Notes under the pieces: generated by a model | What the model was told of the DNA's origin: nothing | The model's database searches: none | The model's input: the letters and a program-made list of their open reading frames with translations, nothing else | Made by a program: the position numbers and the translations under genes | From: Nemertoderma westbladi | Taxonomy: Eukaryota > Xenacoelomorpha > Nemertodermatida > Nemertodermatidae | Reading direction: 5' to 3' | Assembly: GCA_032718475.1 (NCBI GenBank) | Contig: JAUCBJ010003714.1 | Coordinates: forward strand, 1-25,255 | Length of the DNA: 25,255 bases | In this document: positions 10,086 through 20,168 of the stretch, piece by piece | Position numbering within the stretch: position 1 is the stretch's first letter | Layout: each line of letters starts with the position of its first letter

Positions 10086-10260
10086 TAATTAGGGACACAA
10101 CTATTAATGAGGGACACACATTAATTAGGGACACAAACATTAATGGGGGACACCTTAATAGTTAATAGACACCTTAATAATTTGTCTTTGCCTAGGGGCC
10201 ACACATAAGCTTAATCCGGCTCTGGGGGACACCTTAATAGGGGTCAATGCTTCCCAATGA
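10086..10260 (+). repeat. Short GGGACAC repeats in foldback core
   Basis: Irregular copies of TTAATNAGGGACACA and GGGGGACACCTTAATA lie just inside the left arm. They are not part of the 53-bp unit. Function unknown. Confidence 0.7.
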
Positions 10261-10581
10261 ATTATTAATAAGGGCGATGGTGATGCTTGGCCGTCAGACA
10301 TTATAAGATATTGATTAGCTGAAAAACTACTACCGTGGGAACGTGACCTCTCTGGTAGAGCGGCTCTGTAGACAATTGTATGGTAGGATTACTGTCCTGT
10401 TCCCTGATTGGCTTATCCATCCCAACCTCCCTTACAAACAAGAATCACTGGTCTGCCTAGCTGCCGGTAGTATGTACTGCATCATAGCGTACTCTATTTA
10501 AGGCCTTGCAAGCGTGCTGCCTTCCTAATTTATGGAGGCTGAACTGTTCAGTATAATTTCTTATTTAATTTCTTATTAAAC

Positions 10582-10758
10582 ATGGATGACAGTGATGACT
10601 TTGTAAAGGTTCCATTTACGGGATTCGTTATTCCGAGTCCAACCAATGATACAGCCATTGTTGAGCCGCTTGAACTCACTACGCAAACATCGCTCGTGCA
10701 CCCCGAATCCGGAGAAGAAAAAACCCAGGAAAGTCCGCAAGCCAAGAAAAGTTACTAA
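10582..10758 (+). CDS. Small ORF (58 aa) in foldback core
   Basis: ATG at 10582 to TAA at 10756-10758. The peptide begins MDDSDDFVKVPFTGF, is acidic at the start and ends in a lysine-rich ESPQAKKSY. The frame stays open upstream to a possible acceptor, CTGTTCAG at about 10544-10551. An AATAAA follows at 10764-10769, six bases after the stop, as expected of a compact 3' end. The composition is more protein-like than the surrounding AT-rich DNA. I do not recognise the family. It could be a captured host exon, a remnant of an element-encoded protein, or chance. The 65-codon minus frame over it is antisense. Confidence 0.35.
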   Translation: MDDSDDFVKVPFTGFVIPSPTNDTAIVEPLELTTQTSLVHPESGEEKTQESPQAKKSY

Positions 10759-10858
10759 AGAACAATAAACATCGTACTAATTAATAATTGTAACTAGATG
10801 AGGGTCTGGGTCTTTATTGCATATGCGTTTTACAAATTGTTCATTATAACTTACTAAT

Positions 10859-11230
10859 TAACTTGAATCCGCGTTTTACACCCCTTCCCGGATCCAATAA
10901 AACTTGGTAATTAACATAAATCCGTGTTTTACACTCCATTCCGGATCCAACAAAACTTGGTAATTAACGAAAATCCGCGTTTTACACTCCATTTCGGATC
11001 CAATAAAACTTGGTAATTAACTTGAATCCGCATTTTACACCCCTTCCCGGATCCAATAAAACTTTGTAATAAACCTGAATCCGTATTTTACACCCAATCC
11101 CGGATTCAGTAGAAATATGAATCCGCGTTTTACACTCCGTTCCGGATCTGAAAAAAGGCCAATCCACATTTTACACTCGGTTCCGGATTCGGTAAATTTA
11201 GCACTGCGCGGATCCGCAGATTACACCCTA
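10859..11230 (-). repeat. 53-bp tandem repeat, right arm (inverted)
   Basis: The same unit as at 9355-10082 in the opposite orientation, more diverged and with only five to six copies. The asymmetry (13 against 5-6) is typical of foldback arms, which change length by unequal exchange. Confidence 0.9.
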
Positions 11231-11325
11231 AAAATGTAAATTCAGTCGACTTCCATAGGGACAATGTTAAATGATAGAATCCGGATCCTGATCCGGATCC
11301 GCGTTTTACTCTGACCCAAAAATGA

Positions 11326-11810
11326 TAGCCAATTATCTGTCCTTCAAGGAGATAGTTATTTTACGGTCCTTCTATGTGCCCGGTTTGGCTCCAAGTGGCC
11401 TTTTTACGGAAACCATTCATGTTCCCACGATTCAGCCTATATATACACGAAATAATTCGATAAATTCCACAATATAAACCAAGATTCCCGGTACGTTTAT
11501 TGGGCCCTGGAACCTACCGATTTCTTGCTGTCGGTCTGCAAGTTTGCAAAATATTAAATTTTTTCGAGGTACGACTAAGGTGTGAAGTAATGGTATACGT
11601 TTTATAACAAAGGTGTTGTGATTGACATTATTTGCACTAATCACATCCTACGCCTATGACTACATACAGTATGTGGTAAACCAGTAGTACTTCATAATCC
11701 TGACGGCCATAAGACGGCCAAGTACAGTAGGGTTTAGCACAGTGGCAGCAGATTATGGTATTGCCAGATGGGAGGCCATGAGGGCGTAAATTGGTAGTAT
11801 TTTCTGGTCT
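11326..11810. other. Intron sequence, nothing recognised
   Basis: Non-coding DNA to the right of the foldback element. A 70-codon minus frame at 11432-11644 has no splice support or recognisable domain. Confidence 0.45.
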
Positions 11811-11824
11811 ACCTTTTACCTGAA

Positions 11825-11890
11825 CCGCTTACGGAATGGGTAGAGAGCCAGACTTCCAACCTGGAAGTCACCAGTTCGATCCCACCTGGA
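11825..11890 (+). repeat. tRNA-like sequence, probable SINE head
   Basis: GGGTAGAGAGCC resembles a tRNA D arm, CCAGACTTCCAACCTGG an anticodon arm (loop CTTCCAA, reading TCC), and AGTTCGATCCC (11873-11883) is a perfect B box. The T stem does not pair and no acceptor stem exists, so it is a tRNA-derived repeat or relic rather than a gene. It differs from the SINE at 2535. Confidence 0.6.
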
Positions 11891-11967
11891 CGTACATTAC
11901 CGACTTTCACAAAGTTGTGCCCAACGAAAGTTATTTAATAATCCTTTCACACTCAATGTAAACTTAC

Positions 11968-12033
11968 AGCATTATTAGGTTCCATGTTTGGGCGTTTTAT
12001 ACTCGTATCCATATCTGCATGGGTGATGCCGTC
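11968..12033 (-). CDS. BRD7/9-like gene, exon 3 (22 codons)
   Basis: A 66-nt minus-strand exon, too short to stand out as an open frame. The acceptor is a T tract ending TTTTTTTTAG| (12034-12043) and the donor is GCT|GTAAGTTT (11966-11968), close to consensus. Read in phase 0 it encodes DGITHADMDTSIKRPN followed by MEPNNA with no stop. Phase 0 on both sides matches the exit of exon 2 and the entry of exon 4. The peptide has no recognisable domain; in BRD7/BRD9 this interval is a charged linker. Splice quality and phase are the only evidence. Confidence 0.6.
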
Positions 12034-12043
12034 CTAAAAAAAA

Positions 12044-12836
12044 TATATTAGGCATACGGTATATAATGCAACACAGTATACCGGTACATAATAATATCAA
12101 CGAAATATTATAGAAAAATAGTTAACTATTATATAACAAATATTCGTAATGTACCGGTAACCAGTTTCACCATTAATGTGAATTGTGAATAACTAAGTAT
12201 TTTATGCCGATTAGTAGGAAATGTTTATTGTATATCGGGATACTTTGTAGATATGCATGCTGTCAAACAATTAATCAATTAAATATATTAACTGATATCA
12301 AATACCGGTAATATACAATTATTTTTTTAATTAAATTAATTTACTGTAAGCTTTTATAATACTATACTATGTAATATGTATATTGCATAGGATGTATACT
12401 ATAATTACATAATTAAACTATTTTTAATTAATCAATTAGGCCTAAATATTAATAATAATTATTATTTATAAATAAATAATTATTAAATATTTATATTGAA
12501 TTAGTTAATATAACAAATTTTGATTATATATTTTCTTATTGATTCGTCCATTAATTAACTTTTTTCAATCCTTTTTTTGTATCTTATTTTATAAATAACC
12601 GAAGCCACAGACAGAAAATGTAGACACTGAAATAATACAAAGTTATTACAATTCAACATACTACACTACATATATATCGGACCCACAGAAACAAATTTAC
12701 GGACCACCACGTGGGTGAAACGCAATTTAGTGAATAGATAATCAAATTGTATCTATTCGCAATCCAATCACATTATGATTCTACCACCCATGTGTAGTAC
12801 AATCTTTCTCCCTACCGGATCATCTCAAACTCTCAC
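12044..12836 (-). other. Intron, very AT-rich
   Basis: Phase-0 intron of 803 nt (12034-12836). It is dominated by A+T (notably 12260-12600). No repeat family was recognised. Confidence 0.6.
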
Positions 12837-12988
12837 CTCATCTATGTCCATCTGCATATCGTTGTCTCCGTCACTATCCTCATCTATAAACGAACTACTT
12901 CCCGTATCCGAGGCAACCACTGCCAAGCCAGTAGCTTCCCCTTGTACTTCACCGCGAATCTTCAAAACTAATTTTACCCCCTTTTCAC
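12837..12988 (-). CDS. BRD7/9-like gene, exon 2: N-terminal conserved motif
   Basis: A 152-nt minus-strand exon. The acceptor is AACATTTACTAG| (12989-13000), with a branch-point-like TATTAAC just upstream, and the donor is GAG|GTGAGA (12835-12837). After two bases finishing a split codon it encodes 50 residues beginning EKGVKLVLKIRGEVQGEATG, then SDTGSSSFIDEDSDGDND and MQMDIDE. The opening closely resembles the EKPLKLVLKVGGSEVTEL motif in the N-terminus of BRD9 and its relative in BRD7, followed as there by a Ser/Asp-rich stretch. This is what ties the exon to the bromodomain exons farther along the same strand. A plus-strand frame over it (12775-13002) is antisense. Confidence 0.8.
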
Positions 12989-13000
12989 CTAGTAAATGTT

Positions 13001-13396
13001 AATAAAGTAGATAAATAAAATAATAACAGGAATATGCCTAACAAATATTAATCATAGGAGGAGAAAATACCCCTATGGTAAATAAAGCAATGCAGTTTCA
13101 AATAGACATTAGGATTGGGTCGTAGCATTGAAATTATATACTATGGATATTTCTAGCGGCTTTTTCATAATGACTGAACCTTAGATTAGTGGAATAGGAA
13201 TACCAGTAGGGTAACTCTAATAATACCCTAATAACTGTTAGCCATTAATAAATAACATACTAAGGCAGTAGACAGGTAGACTGCAGACAGTGTTTGAAAA
13301 CAGGCAGTGAAATTTTTATGTCGGACTTTAAAAATTATAAAATAATGTATACTGGTACGACATAAAATACTGTATAGAATAATAATTGGTGAATTA
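13001..13396 (-). other. Intron sequence
   Basis: Part of the 945-nt phase-1 intron between exons 1 and 2 (12989-13933). Nothing was recognised outside the MITE at 13406. Confidence 0.5.
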
Positions 13397-13569
13397 GAAT
13401 GCTGGGGGATATCACACTAGAGGCGCCACTTTTTCTACAAAAGTACCTACAAAGCACCCCAATAACAAAGTCATTAAGTAACCCAATACAGCCAAGTAAA
13501 AATAACGCTGTATGTTTTCCATATAAAAAGTGGCGCCTAGGCCTGTAGTGTGATAGAGCCGAATGCTGG
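13397..13569. mobile_element. MITE, 155 bp, with perfect 9-bp duplication
   Basis: The element runs 13406-13560 between direct repeats GAATGCTGG at 13397-13405 and 13561-13569. Its ends are inverted: left GGGATATCACACTAGAGG and right, reversed, GGCTCTATCACACTACAGG, both leading into GGCGCCACTTTTT. The right arm has an extra CAGGCCTA block. A 9-bp duplication suggests a Mutator-like or Merlin-like source; that is inference. An 80-codon minus frame through it is not a gene. Confidence 0.8.
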
Positions 13570-13933
13570 AATGTCATGGTTGGGATTACTTTTAATAAAT
13601 ATTAACAATTATAATTAAAGTACATTTAAATTATATACATTACTACAGGGGACCTATTAAAATTACAATTAAAATATGTAAAAACGAAAACGAAATATAA
13701 TCGCAGCATAATTGTGAAGGACAGATAGTGGCTGCACGCTGCACAGACCTGTGCAGACAGACACTTTCTGGCTGTAAATATGTGGACAATATCTGAGCTC
13801 CAGCCAGAACACAGAAAATAACCAGACCCGTGTTCCTAACCGCCTAACTGGAACTGCAATGGACTACAAACTACAACCATCTGAACACAGAACTGAACTA
13901 CCGGTACCGTACCGCAAAAACCTGCAAACTCAC

Positions 13934-14135
13934 CACAAGGATTACTATTCGCTGGATTCAGAGGAGTGGAAGGGGATGTTGACGTTGATTCGCCTGGATG
14001 TTTATTATTCATGTGTCTTTTTAAATTTGTTATGGTGGAACAGGAGACGCTACAATACTGGCATTGTCGCGGTATTCTTGGGCTGGGTGGGTTCCGCGGA
14101 ATTCTTGGGCTGCGCGGAACACCGGTTCCCTTCAT
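13934..14135 (-). CDS. Candidate exon 1: C2H2 zinc finger
   Basis: From ATG at 14133-14135 to the donor CTTGTG|GTGAGT (13932-13934), 202 nt, exit phase 1. It encodes a Pro/Arg/Ser start (PRSPRIPRNPPSPRIPRQ) and then a C2H2 finger, CQYCSVSCSTITNLKRHMNN followed by KHPGE: Cys25, Cys28, His41, His46 with spacing C-x2-C-x12-H-x4-H. C2H2 fingers usually bind DNA. A Ser/Thr/Pro linker follows. The exit phase fits exon 2 at 12988, so the simplest model joins the finger to the BRD7/9-like protein. The frame stays open upstream of the ATG, so the true start or a further upstream exon is unsettled. It could instead be the end of another gene or a transposon-derived finger. Confidence 0.55.
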
Positions 14136-14403
14136 TCTTCTTCTCCTCCAAACGTTAGGCAGGCAGGTGAGCCTACCAATGTCAAATTTTATTATATTAG
14201 CTCACTTCTTCAACTCACTTTCAGAATTTAGTTAAACAGTTCAACTTCAACAGTTACCAGTTAACTTCCAAAACGTGCACCAGATAGACCTTTAAACCGC
14301 GCCAATAACAACCTACTAGAAAATTTTTTAAAAACATAAAAATGAAACACAGTTTCAAGCCTTTCCTGCATTCGTTAATACAATTTATTGTCCCGGGTTC
14401 TCT
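14136..14403. other. Upstream flank of the gene
   Basis: About 270 bp between the candidate start codon and the nested mobile DNA. If transcription starts here the promoter would lie in it. No TATA box or CpG island could be fixed. Confidence 0.35.
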
Positions 14404-14413
14404 CTTTAAAACA

Positions 14414-14578
14414 GGGACAGGATACGATACGATATGATACGAAAATACGATGCGATACGAACCATTTTTTTATGATACGATACGAATCTAATTTTGAGAA
14501 AATACGATACGATACGAAAAATCAAACATATGATACGAAATACGAAAATAGTCTCGTATTTTTTTCGTATCGTATTTT
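14414..14578. repeat. GATACGATACG subterminal repeats
   Basis: Many direct copies of GATACGATACG and TACGAAAATACGA, ending in the inverse CGTATTTTTTTCGTATCGTA (14556-14575), so the block can fold back on itself. It is interpreted as the hAT-A subterminal region. The 67-codon plus frame here is an artefact. Confidence 0.75.
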
Positions 14579-15044
14579 ACCTAAGAGTTGACAAAAATAT
14601 ATGTATTGTATTTGGTATAGACTTAGAAAATCATATAAATCTCTATATAATAGGCTAAATATTTTTTATTTCATTGTTTCAATATGGTGCTACAGCAATA
14701 GTGTGGCTATTGAACGTGTCCGCTAATCAACGTGTTCCATTTCCCATGCTGGTACATTCCAATCTAAGATAGGCACATCTGATCACCAACCCACATTTGT
14801 TATCTTTCAGAAGTACTCTTGTTACTTCGAAAGAGATAAAACCCATTCGGTTTTTGATTTTTCTGACTATAATCAAACCCAATTCGTAAGTGATATTACA
14901 TCATCCAACACCTGGTCCTATAACTCATCCTCCGTCCCCCATAATGATAAATTTAACGTCTTTTATAGCGACCTTGAAAAATTATGCTCTTCCTATGTCA
15001 CCAAAAAAAATATACGTCCCAAACTAATCCCACAAAAGCCATGG

Positions 15045-16565
15045 ATGACCCCTAATCTAATCAAATGCACAATTAAAAAAAACACTTTATACCGCAAATT
15101 TGTAAGACACCCAACGGACGCTAACCGCAACACATTCAATAAATACAGAAACAAATTAACATCTACTCTACGGGCGGCTGAAAAAACATACTATGATACA
15201 CAATTCAAAATACATTCTAAAAACATTCGTAAAACCTGGATTATAATAAATTCTGCACTAAATAGATCGACTAAACTTAATCTACCTAAAAAACTAACTA
15301 TTCGCACTGGAGACATTACTGAAACGGTAACCGACACGGAACGCATCGCAAATATCCTAAACACCCACTTCGCTACAATAGGACCTAAGCTTGCTAAAGA
15401 AATACCAAATTCACCACGTTCACCTCTCCGTTATATAAATCGTAATCAACCAAATTCCTTTGTTTTAACTGAAACTTCCCCTGTAGAAGTAGAGTACCGC
15501 TTACTGCAACTTGACCCTAATTCTTCCTCGAATGACCAATTCCCAACCAAATTATTATTACACGCTGCAAAACCGCTATCAATTCACCTAAGCTATTTAA
15601 TTAACCTGTCTATTACCCAAGGCTTCTTCCCCAGTGCACTCAAACCAGCTAAAATTATTCCTATTTACAAAGGCAATGACCCAACAGACTCCAATAATTA
15701 CAGGCCAATATCTCTTCTTCCAGTACTAACAAAAATATTCGAACAAATAATAAACTCGCAACTGCAATCATATTTAACTAAGTATTCAGTTCTAACAACT
15801 TCCCAGTATGGCTTCCGCCCTAGAACCTCAACCTCCCACGCTCTTCTATCAATAATTGAAAAAATTCACCGTTCTCTCGATGACAAAAATTCAACATGTG
15901 CGATATATATTGACCTAAAAAAAGCCTTCGACACCATTGACCACCCGATCTTACTACGCAAACTAGACTGTTACGGCATTCGAGGAATCCCCAATCAACT
16001 CTTATCCAGTTTTCTAACGGGCAGAACTCAACAAGTATGTATCAGTAACAAACTATCTGCTATTGAACCCCTCCTCTGTGGTGTTCCTCAAGGTTCGGTA
16101 ATCTCACCTATTCTCTTTCTCCTCTACATTAATGACCTACCTAACGCTACCAATCTATTATCCACCCTTTTCGCAGACGACACCACCCTCCTCCATTCTA
16201 ACCCAGAAATCCATCAACTCATCGATCAAACAAACTTTGAACTAAACAAACTATCTGATTGGCTGAACGCTAATCGACTATCTCTAAACCTAAAGAAAAC
16301 TGAATACACTATATTCTCTAATACAATAACAAACTTATCCACCCAGATTCCATGCTGCGAAATTAAAAATAATCAAATTAAATTTTCAACAAACTCCAAA
16401 ATCCTTGGCATCTGGGTGGATAGCAAACTAAATTGGAAGCCTCATGTAAACTTCATAATTAAAAAAATATCTAAAATGTCTGGAATTTTCTACAAATTGC
16501 GCTATATCTTCCCTTTAAATATTCTACGTCAACTTTATTTCACCCTAATTCACCCTTACATATAG
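15045..16565 (+). pseudogene. LINE reverse transcriptase ORF (interrupted)
   Basis: A 506-residue open frame. RT motifs in order: NYRPISLLPVLTKIFE (about 218-233), QYGFRP (254-259), the catalytic YIDLKKAFDTIDH (288-300, Asp290), GVPQGSVISPILFLLYINDL (346-365), FADD (377-380) and the thumb/helix region LNANRLSLNLKKTEY. The enzyme would copy element RNA at a nicked genomic site. The pattern fits the CR1/L2/Jockey-related group; the exact clade cannot be set by eye. ATG at 15045 is internal: the frame is open upstream to 14727 and the sequence before it (KPWMTP) is typical of these proteins. TAG at 16563-16565 and a TGA near 16642 interrupt the frame before hAT-B begins, so the copy is dead. Confidence 0.9.
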
Positions 16566-17516
16566 TACGGTATTCTACTTTGGGGAAGTACTCATTCCAC
16601 CACCCTTCATCCACTTAGAGTTAAAATAAACAAAATTATCAGATGAATTACTTTCAGTCACTCACAATTAGGGTTCAACAGAAGGCACTTTATGGGGCCG
16701 AACCGAACCGAACCGAAGCAGGGCCAACTTCGGGCCGAACCGAACCGAATCCGAACCGAAGTTCAGAAAGTTAGCAAGTTATGGTCATAAATTCGTATTT
16801 ACGTCACTATACTGGCTGACTGGCAGTCAGTCAGGGAGATCATCAAATTTGAGAATACCTCAAATTTCAAATTATAGACCCAATTTTGGAATTACCTCAA
16901 ATTTAATACAAGGTTAGGTTAATTCTCTAAATTTGAGTTTTACCCCAAATTTGAATTTCATAGCAGCATAGTCGGAGACAGACAGAAGTCGTAGTTGGCC
17001 TAGTTCAATAGTTGTTAGCTTGTTACTGTATAGCAAAGGTAAAAAATAAACTGATGTAGGCCTAGTGTATGAGTGTTGTGAAATATAGGCTAATATTTAA
17101 AACATATTCAGTATTAGTTTAAAAAGGCTTATACTTAAAAAGGCTACTGGCAGACTGGTAAGGGTGCAGTGCAGCAGTGGGGTGGTATGATCAGATGGTA
17201 GACATATAAAACGAAGTGCAGAGCTTAAAGAACTTATATTTTTATATTGTTACTTTTTTGTTTGAATATGCCCTAAAATCGGGAGAAAAAGTAGTAGGCC
17301 TACTTTTTTTTCCCTACTGGTAGGGAAAAAGTTGTCCCCATAATATCTGAATATTGTAACTTTTTGTTGGGCACAGCTTTTGCAAAGTCGGCAACACAGC
17401 AACCTGCAATAATATTGAATAATATTGCCACATAATAATGTACCATAGCTGCATAGAGCCATAATTTTGCATTGATTTTACTTTTTCTCCCGGTAAAAAA
17501 AAAGTAAAATAAAACA

Positions 17517-17792
17517 TTGGCAATTGTGTCAAATAGGGGACCCTCCTAGCTCCTAATCTGCTAATCCTGAAACCAGGAAACCACCTAAACTAAAATCACT
17601 TTCACTAGTGCCCGGTTACAGGGTTAGCAAAGGAGCAGGTTACAGTAGGTGAGTTGAAAGTAACCAAAAAACAATAAACAAGAGTTAGGAATATTGATAT
17701 CACCTGCACTAAATTTCAGGATTAGCTGGTGATTTCAGGATTATGCCTAGCAGATTAGGAGGGTCACCTATTTGATTTGACACAAGTGCCAA
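17517..17792. mobile_element. MITE inside the nested transposon
   Basis: Long inverted ends: the left reads TTGGCAATTGTGTCAAATAG, then GACCCTCCTAGCTCCTAATCTGCT and AATCCTGAAA. The reversed right end carries TTGGCACTTGTGTCAAAT, then GACCCTCCTAATCTGCT and AATCCTGAAA. Total length is 276 bp. No target duplication is evident, so it might instead be internal palindromic structure of the host element. Confidence 0.6.
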
Positions 17793-18580
17793 AATATTTT
17801 TGGTGGAATTTCTAAAATTTCATTGAATGTTTTGATCAAAATTTTTGATCGAAATTTGAGCAAAATCCATCCCTATACACTATTGCAATGCAACTTTAGT
17901 GCCTGCAAGGTGTACTCCAGAGATGAGATAAAGCCTCGAGAATAGGCTGATAGGTTAGTGAAAAAGGTTATACTTTTTGCCCAAGTTATAAATGATTCTG
18001 GTTCCTCATAAGGTCAATTTAAAAGGATGTATGTATGTATAGGCCTAGTATAGGCCTAAACAAACAGTCACTTAGATTTCTAAAACATTTCAGATGTCTT
18101 GATAAGAAAGCAGAGTCTAAAGACTGTTTAAAAGAATAGCGATTAGTGATGATGATGTTCTACTGTGTTCCAGGTCCATCATGTTATTCATGTTCCATAT
18201 GTTAATGACCCTGATAAAGAAGAGGTGATGTATGGAACATGCAGACATGGGCAGATGGGCGGGGCATGGCCTTTGCTTCATAATTTTATATATATGGCCA
18301 GGTCATGATTGCATTGGATGTCTGGCTGGGATATTAAAATAGTCTGCAAGGATGTTGCACTTGCACATTGTTGTAATGGATGATCAGGTTTAGATCTTTA
18401 CATATAAGTTAAAGCACATTATCAAATTGAACTTTAATTGATGTATACTGCAGTAGGTAGGCCCTAGCTGCCTAGTGGTTCCAACTTTAGAGTCTCCAGT
18501 CGTATAGAATAACTAACAAAATAATCAAGTCCACATATATTGTATAAACCACGTTAAACTTTGCGGCAACATTTGTCTAG

Positions 18581-18786
18581 AATTGGGCTCCAAACTGTGG
18601 AAGAATGATGGTACAGTATTCCGATTGACAGATAGAGCTAGGGCAGGCGAATATTACATAAGTCTCCAGGCTGTCAGGAGAGGAATGGCTTCATTTGATA
18701 TACAAAGTTTTAAAGAGGACATCAACAACCAGAAAACATATTTTTTTCCGAATATGTGTGATATGAATGATGAACAGAATCGATGA
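18581..18786 (+). CDS. Exon-like ORF within the nested transposon
   Basis: A 68-codon open stretch after a good acceptor, ACATTTGTCTAG| (18580), ending with TGA at 18784-18786. The peptide contains LGSKLWKNDGTVFRLTDRAR, then AGEYYISLQAVRRGMASFD and FKEDINNQK, a natural-looking amino-acid mix unlike the flanks. There is no in-frame start codon before it, so it would be a terminal exon. Another exon-like stretch lies near 18174-18224 after GTGTTCCAG (VHHVIHVPYVNDPDKEE), but the phases do not join directly. I do not recognise a family. It may be transposase remnant or captured host exon. Confidence 0.35.
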
Positions 18787-20168
18787 ATGCCAGCATATGT
18801 AAGCTTCCAAATTCTGGAATTGATTCAACATCTACAAGATATAGTAGGCCTTCCTGAGTCTGTGACTGTGCAGCTGTGTGAGCTTGAATCTCGCAACAGT
18901 GAGGATTTGGTCTACTTTTCTTCTTACCAACAGTAAGGCTGTAAGGATAGCGAATTTATCTAGTCTTCTGCATTTTTATCACCAATCACTAACGGAGTTA
19001 ACAATCATTAAAGTTATTGTCTGTAAGTTGCTGTACTGTAAAGGTTAAGCCTACCCTGCATACATGTCATGTCACAGGTTACACTGGTCACCCATTCTCA
19101 CCAAGCTCTATTAGCACTAAGCAGCAAAGCCTACTGCTACACCCTACTGTCAACTGCTGGCAGGCTGGTGATGTTGTAAAGAATGGCGAAATTTGAGGTT
19201 TTGTCTCAAATTTGAGGTTTAACCTCAAATTTCAATTTTCGCCCCCAATAAAAGCATGTTTGCATCGGTGAAATATTTTATTGCATCGATAAAAGTTCTT
19301 ATTTTACATTATATTTTAACATATTAAAAGTAGAAGTTGCTCCAACAGATTCCCTAAGTCGCAGCAACACTCGATATTATGAGCCTAAAAATACCTCAAA
19401 TTTGAACAAAAAACCCCAATTTTCGACAGTCTATTACCAGAATTCGAAATTTGGGGTAACCCCAAAATTGATGATCTCCCTGACTGGCAGTGGCAGACTG
19501 GTACCTATTTGGTCTGCGGACTTAGCGAGAAAGCTATGATTACAGGATTAATTAAAAAAATAAATACTACTAAATAAAATGGCAATATTTACATTACTGT
19601 ACATTACTAACCTAAACTACTGTATACTTACTGTATGCATGCACTTACTGTATGCACTACATTTTCAACTGTAGTAAGACGCACAGTAGTAACATCAAAT
19701 TTAGAAAACCTCACTAAAAGTACCGGTACAGGTAGTCTTTGTAATACTATTTATATGAGGTACCGGTAGTAGGTATATTTGGTATTAATGTATCAAAGTT
19801 ATGATTATTTAAAAAATAGGTACTACAAAGTAAAATAGCAATATTTAATTTAGCCTAACCTAACAGCCTAAACTACTGTATAATTAAGCTAATTTTGAAA
19901 CAACCCAAGTAAACTGGAAACAATTAAAAAATAATGCCATTTAAATGGAAGTTCAGTCCAAAATTAATTAGTACAACGATGGACAGATTGATTAGTCTTA
20001 CTGTCTTCTGGTCTTAGCTCAATCAGTCAATGTAATACTTGGAATATTTAGCAAAGTTTGCTCCGGTCTTCTGCAGTATCAATTGCAGAAGCCGAACCGA
20101 ACCGAAATTGCCAAACTTCGGCCCGAACCGAACCGAAGCCGAAGCTTCTGTTGAGCCCTACTCACAAT

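Larger units (their letters stand above)
9256..11325. mobile_element. Foldback element 1, 2,054 bp, perfect 8-bp duplication
   Basis: The element spans 9264-11317 and is flanked by perfect repeats AAAAATGA at 9256-9263 and 11318-11325. The ends are inverted: GTAAAACGCGGATCCGGAT inward from the left matches the reverse complement of the right end almost base for base. The left arm (to about 10085) is about 13 copies of a 53-bp unit containing GGATCCGGAATGGAGTG, CGGATT and TTAATTACCAAGTTTT. The right arm (about 10859-11317) is five to six copies of the same unit inverted. The core (10086-10858) is unrelated and carries one small ORF. This is the architecture of foldback transposons (Drosophila FB, Galileo). 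No transposase is visible, so it is non-autonomous. It sits inside an intron of the bromodomain gene. Confidence 0.85.
16817..19490. mobile_element. Nested DNA transposon, 2,654 bp, ~10-bp duplication
   Basis: It is bounded by TGACTGGCAG at 16817-16826 and 19481-19490. The inverted ends are GGGAGATCATCAA (16834-16846) and TTGATGATCTCCC (19468-19480). Subterminal blocks at both ends repeat CCTCAAATTTGAGGT-like words (16850-16955 and 19192-19240, 19390-19465). The hAT-B relative at 23541-24158 lacks this segment and keeps a single TGACTGGCAG, directly showing the empty site. A 10-bp duplication suggests a Mutator-like element. The left end has seven extra bases (TCAGTCA) outside the matching terminus, so the exact boundary is off by a few bases. 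No transposase was recognised. Confidence 0.85.
16661..20168. mobile_element. hAT-like element hAT-B inserted in the LINE
   Basis: The element runs 16669-20160 with perfect 8-bp duplications CTCACAAT at 16661-16668 and 20161-20168. These fit the hAT target pattern nTnnnnAn. Terminal inverted repeats are TAGGGTTCAACAGAAG and, reversed from the right, TAGGGCTCAACAGAAG. Both ends then carry CCGAACCGAACCGAA subterminal repeats. Without one target copy and the element, the LINE reading frame continues uninterrupted across the site, so the insertion is recent relative to LINE decay. Apart from the nested insertion the element is about 840 bp with no transposase, hence non-autonomous. Confidence 0.9.

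Noticed and set aside
11825-11890. Functional tRNA-Gly gene
   Set aside because: B box and anticodon-like loop are present, but the T stem and acceptor stem do not pair.
12775-13002. 75-aa plus-strand frame
   Set aside because: It is antisense to exon 2, which has good splice sites and a recognisable BRD7/9-type motif.
13335-13577. 80-aa minus-strand hydrophobic frame
   Set aside because: It runs through the MITE at 13406-13560 and changes character at the element ends.
20039-20168. N-terminal part of the 157-aa plus frame
   Set aside because: This part is hAT-B terminal DNA; only 20169-20512 is LINE-derived coding sequence.
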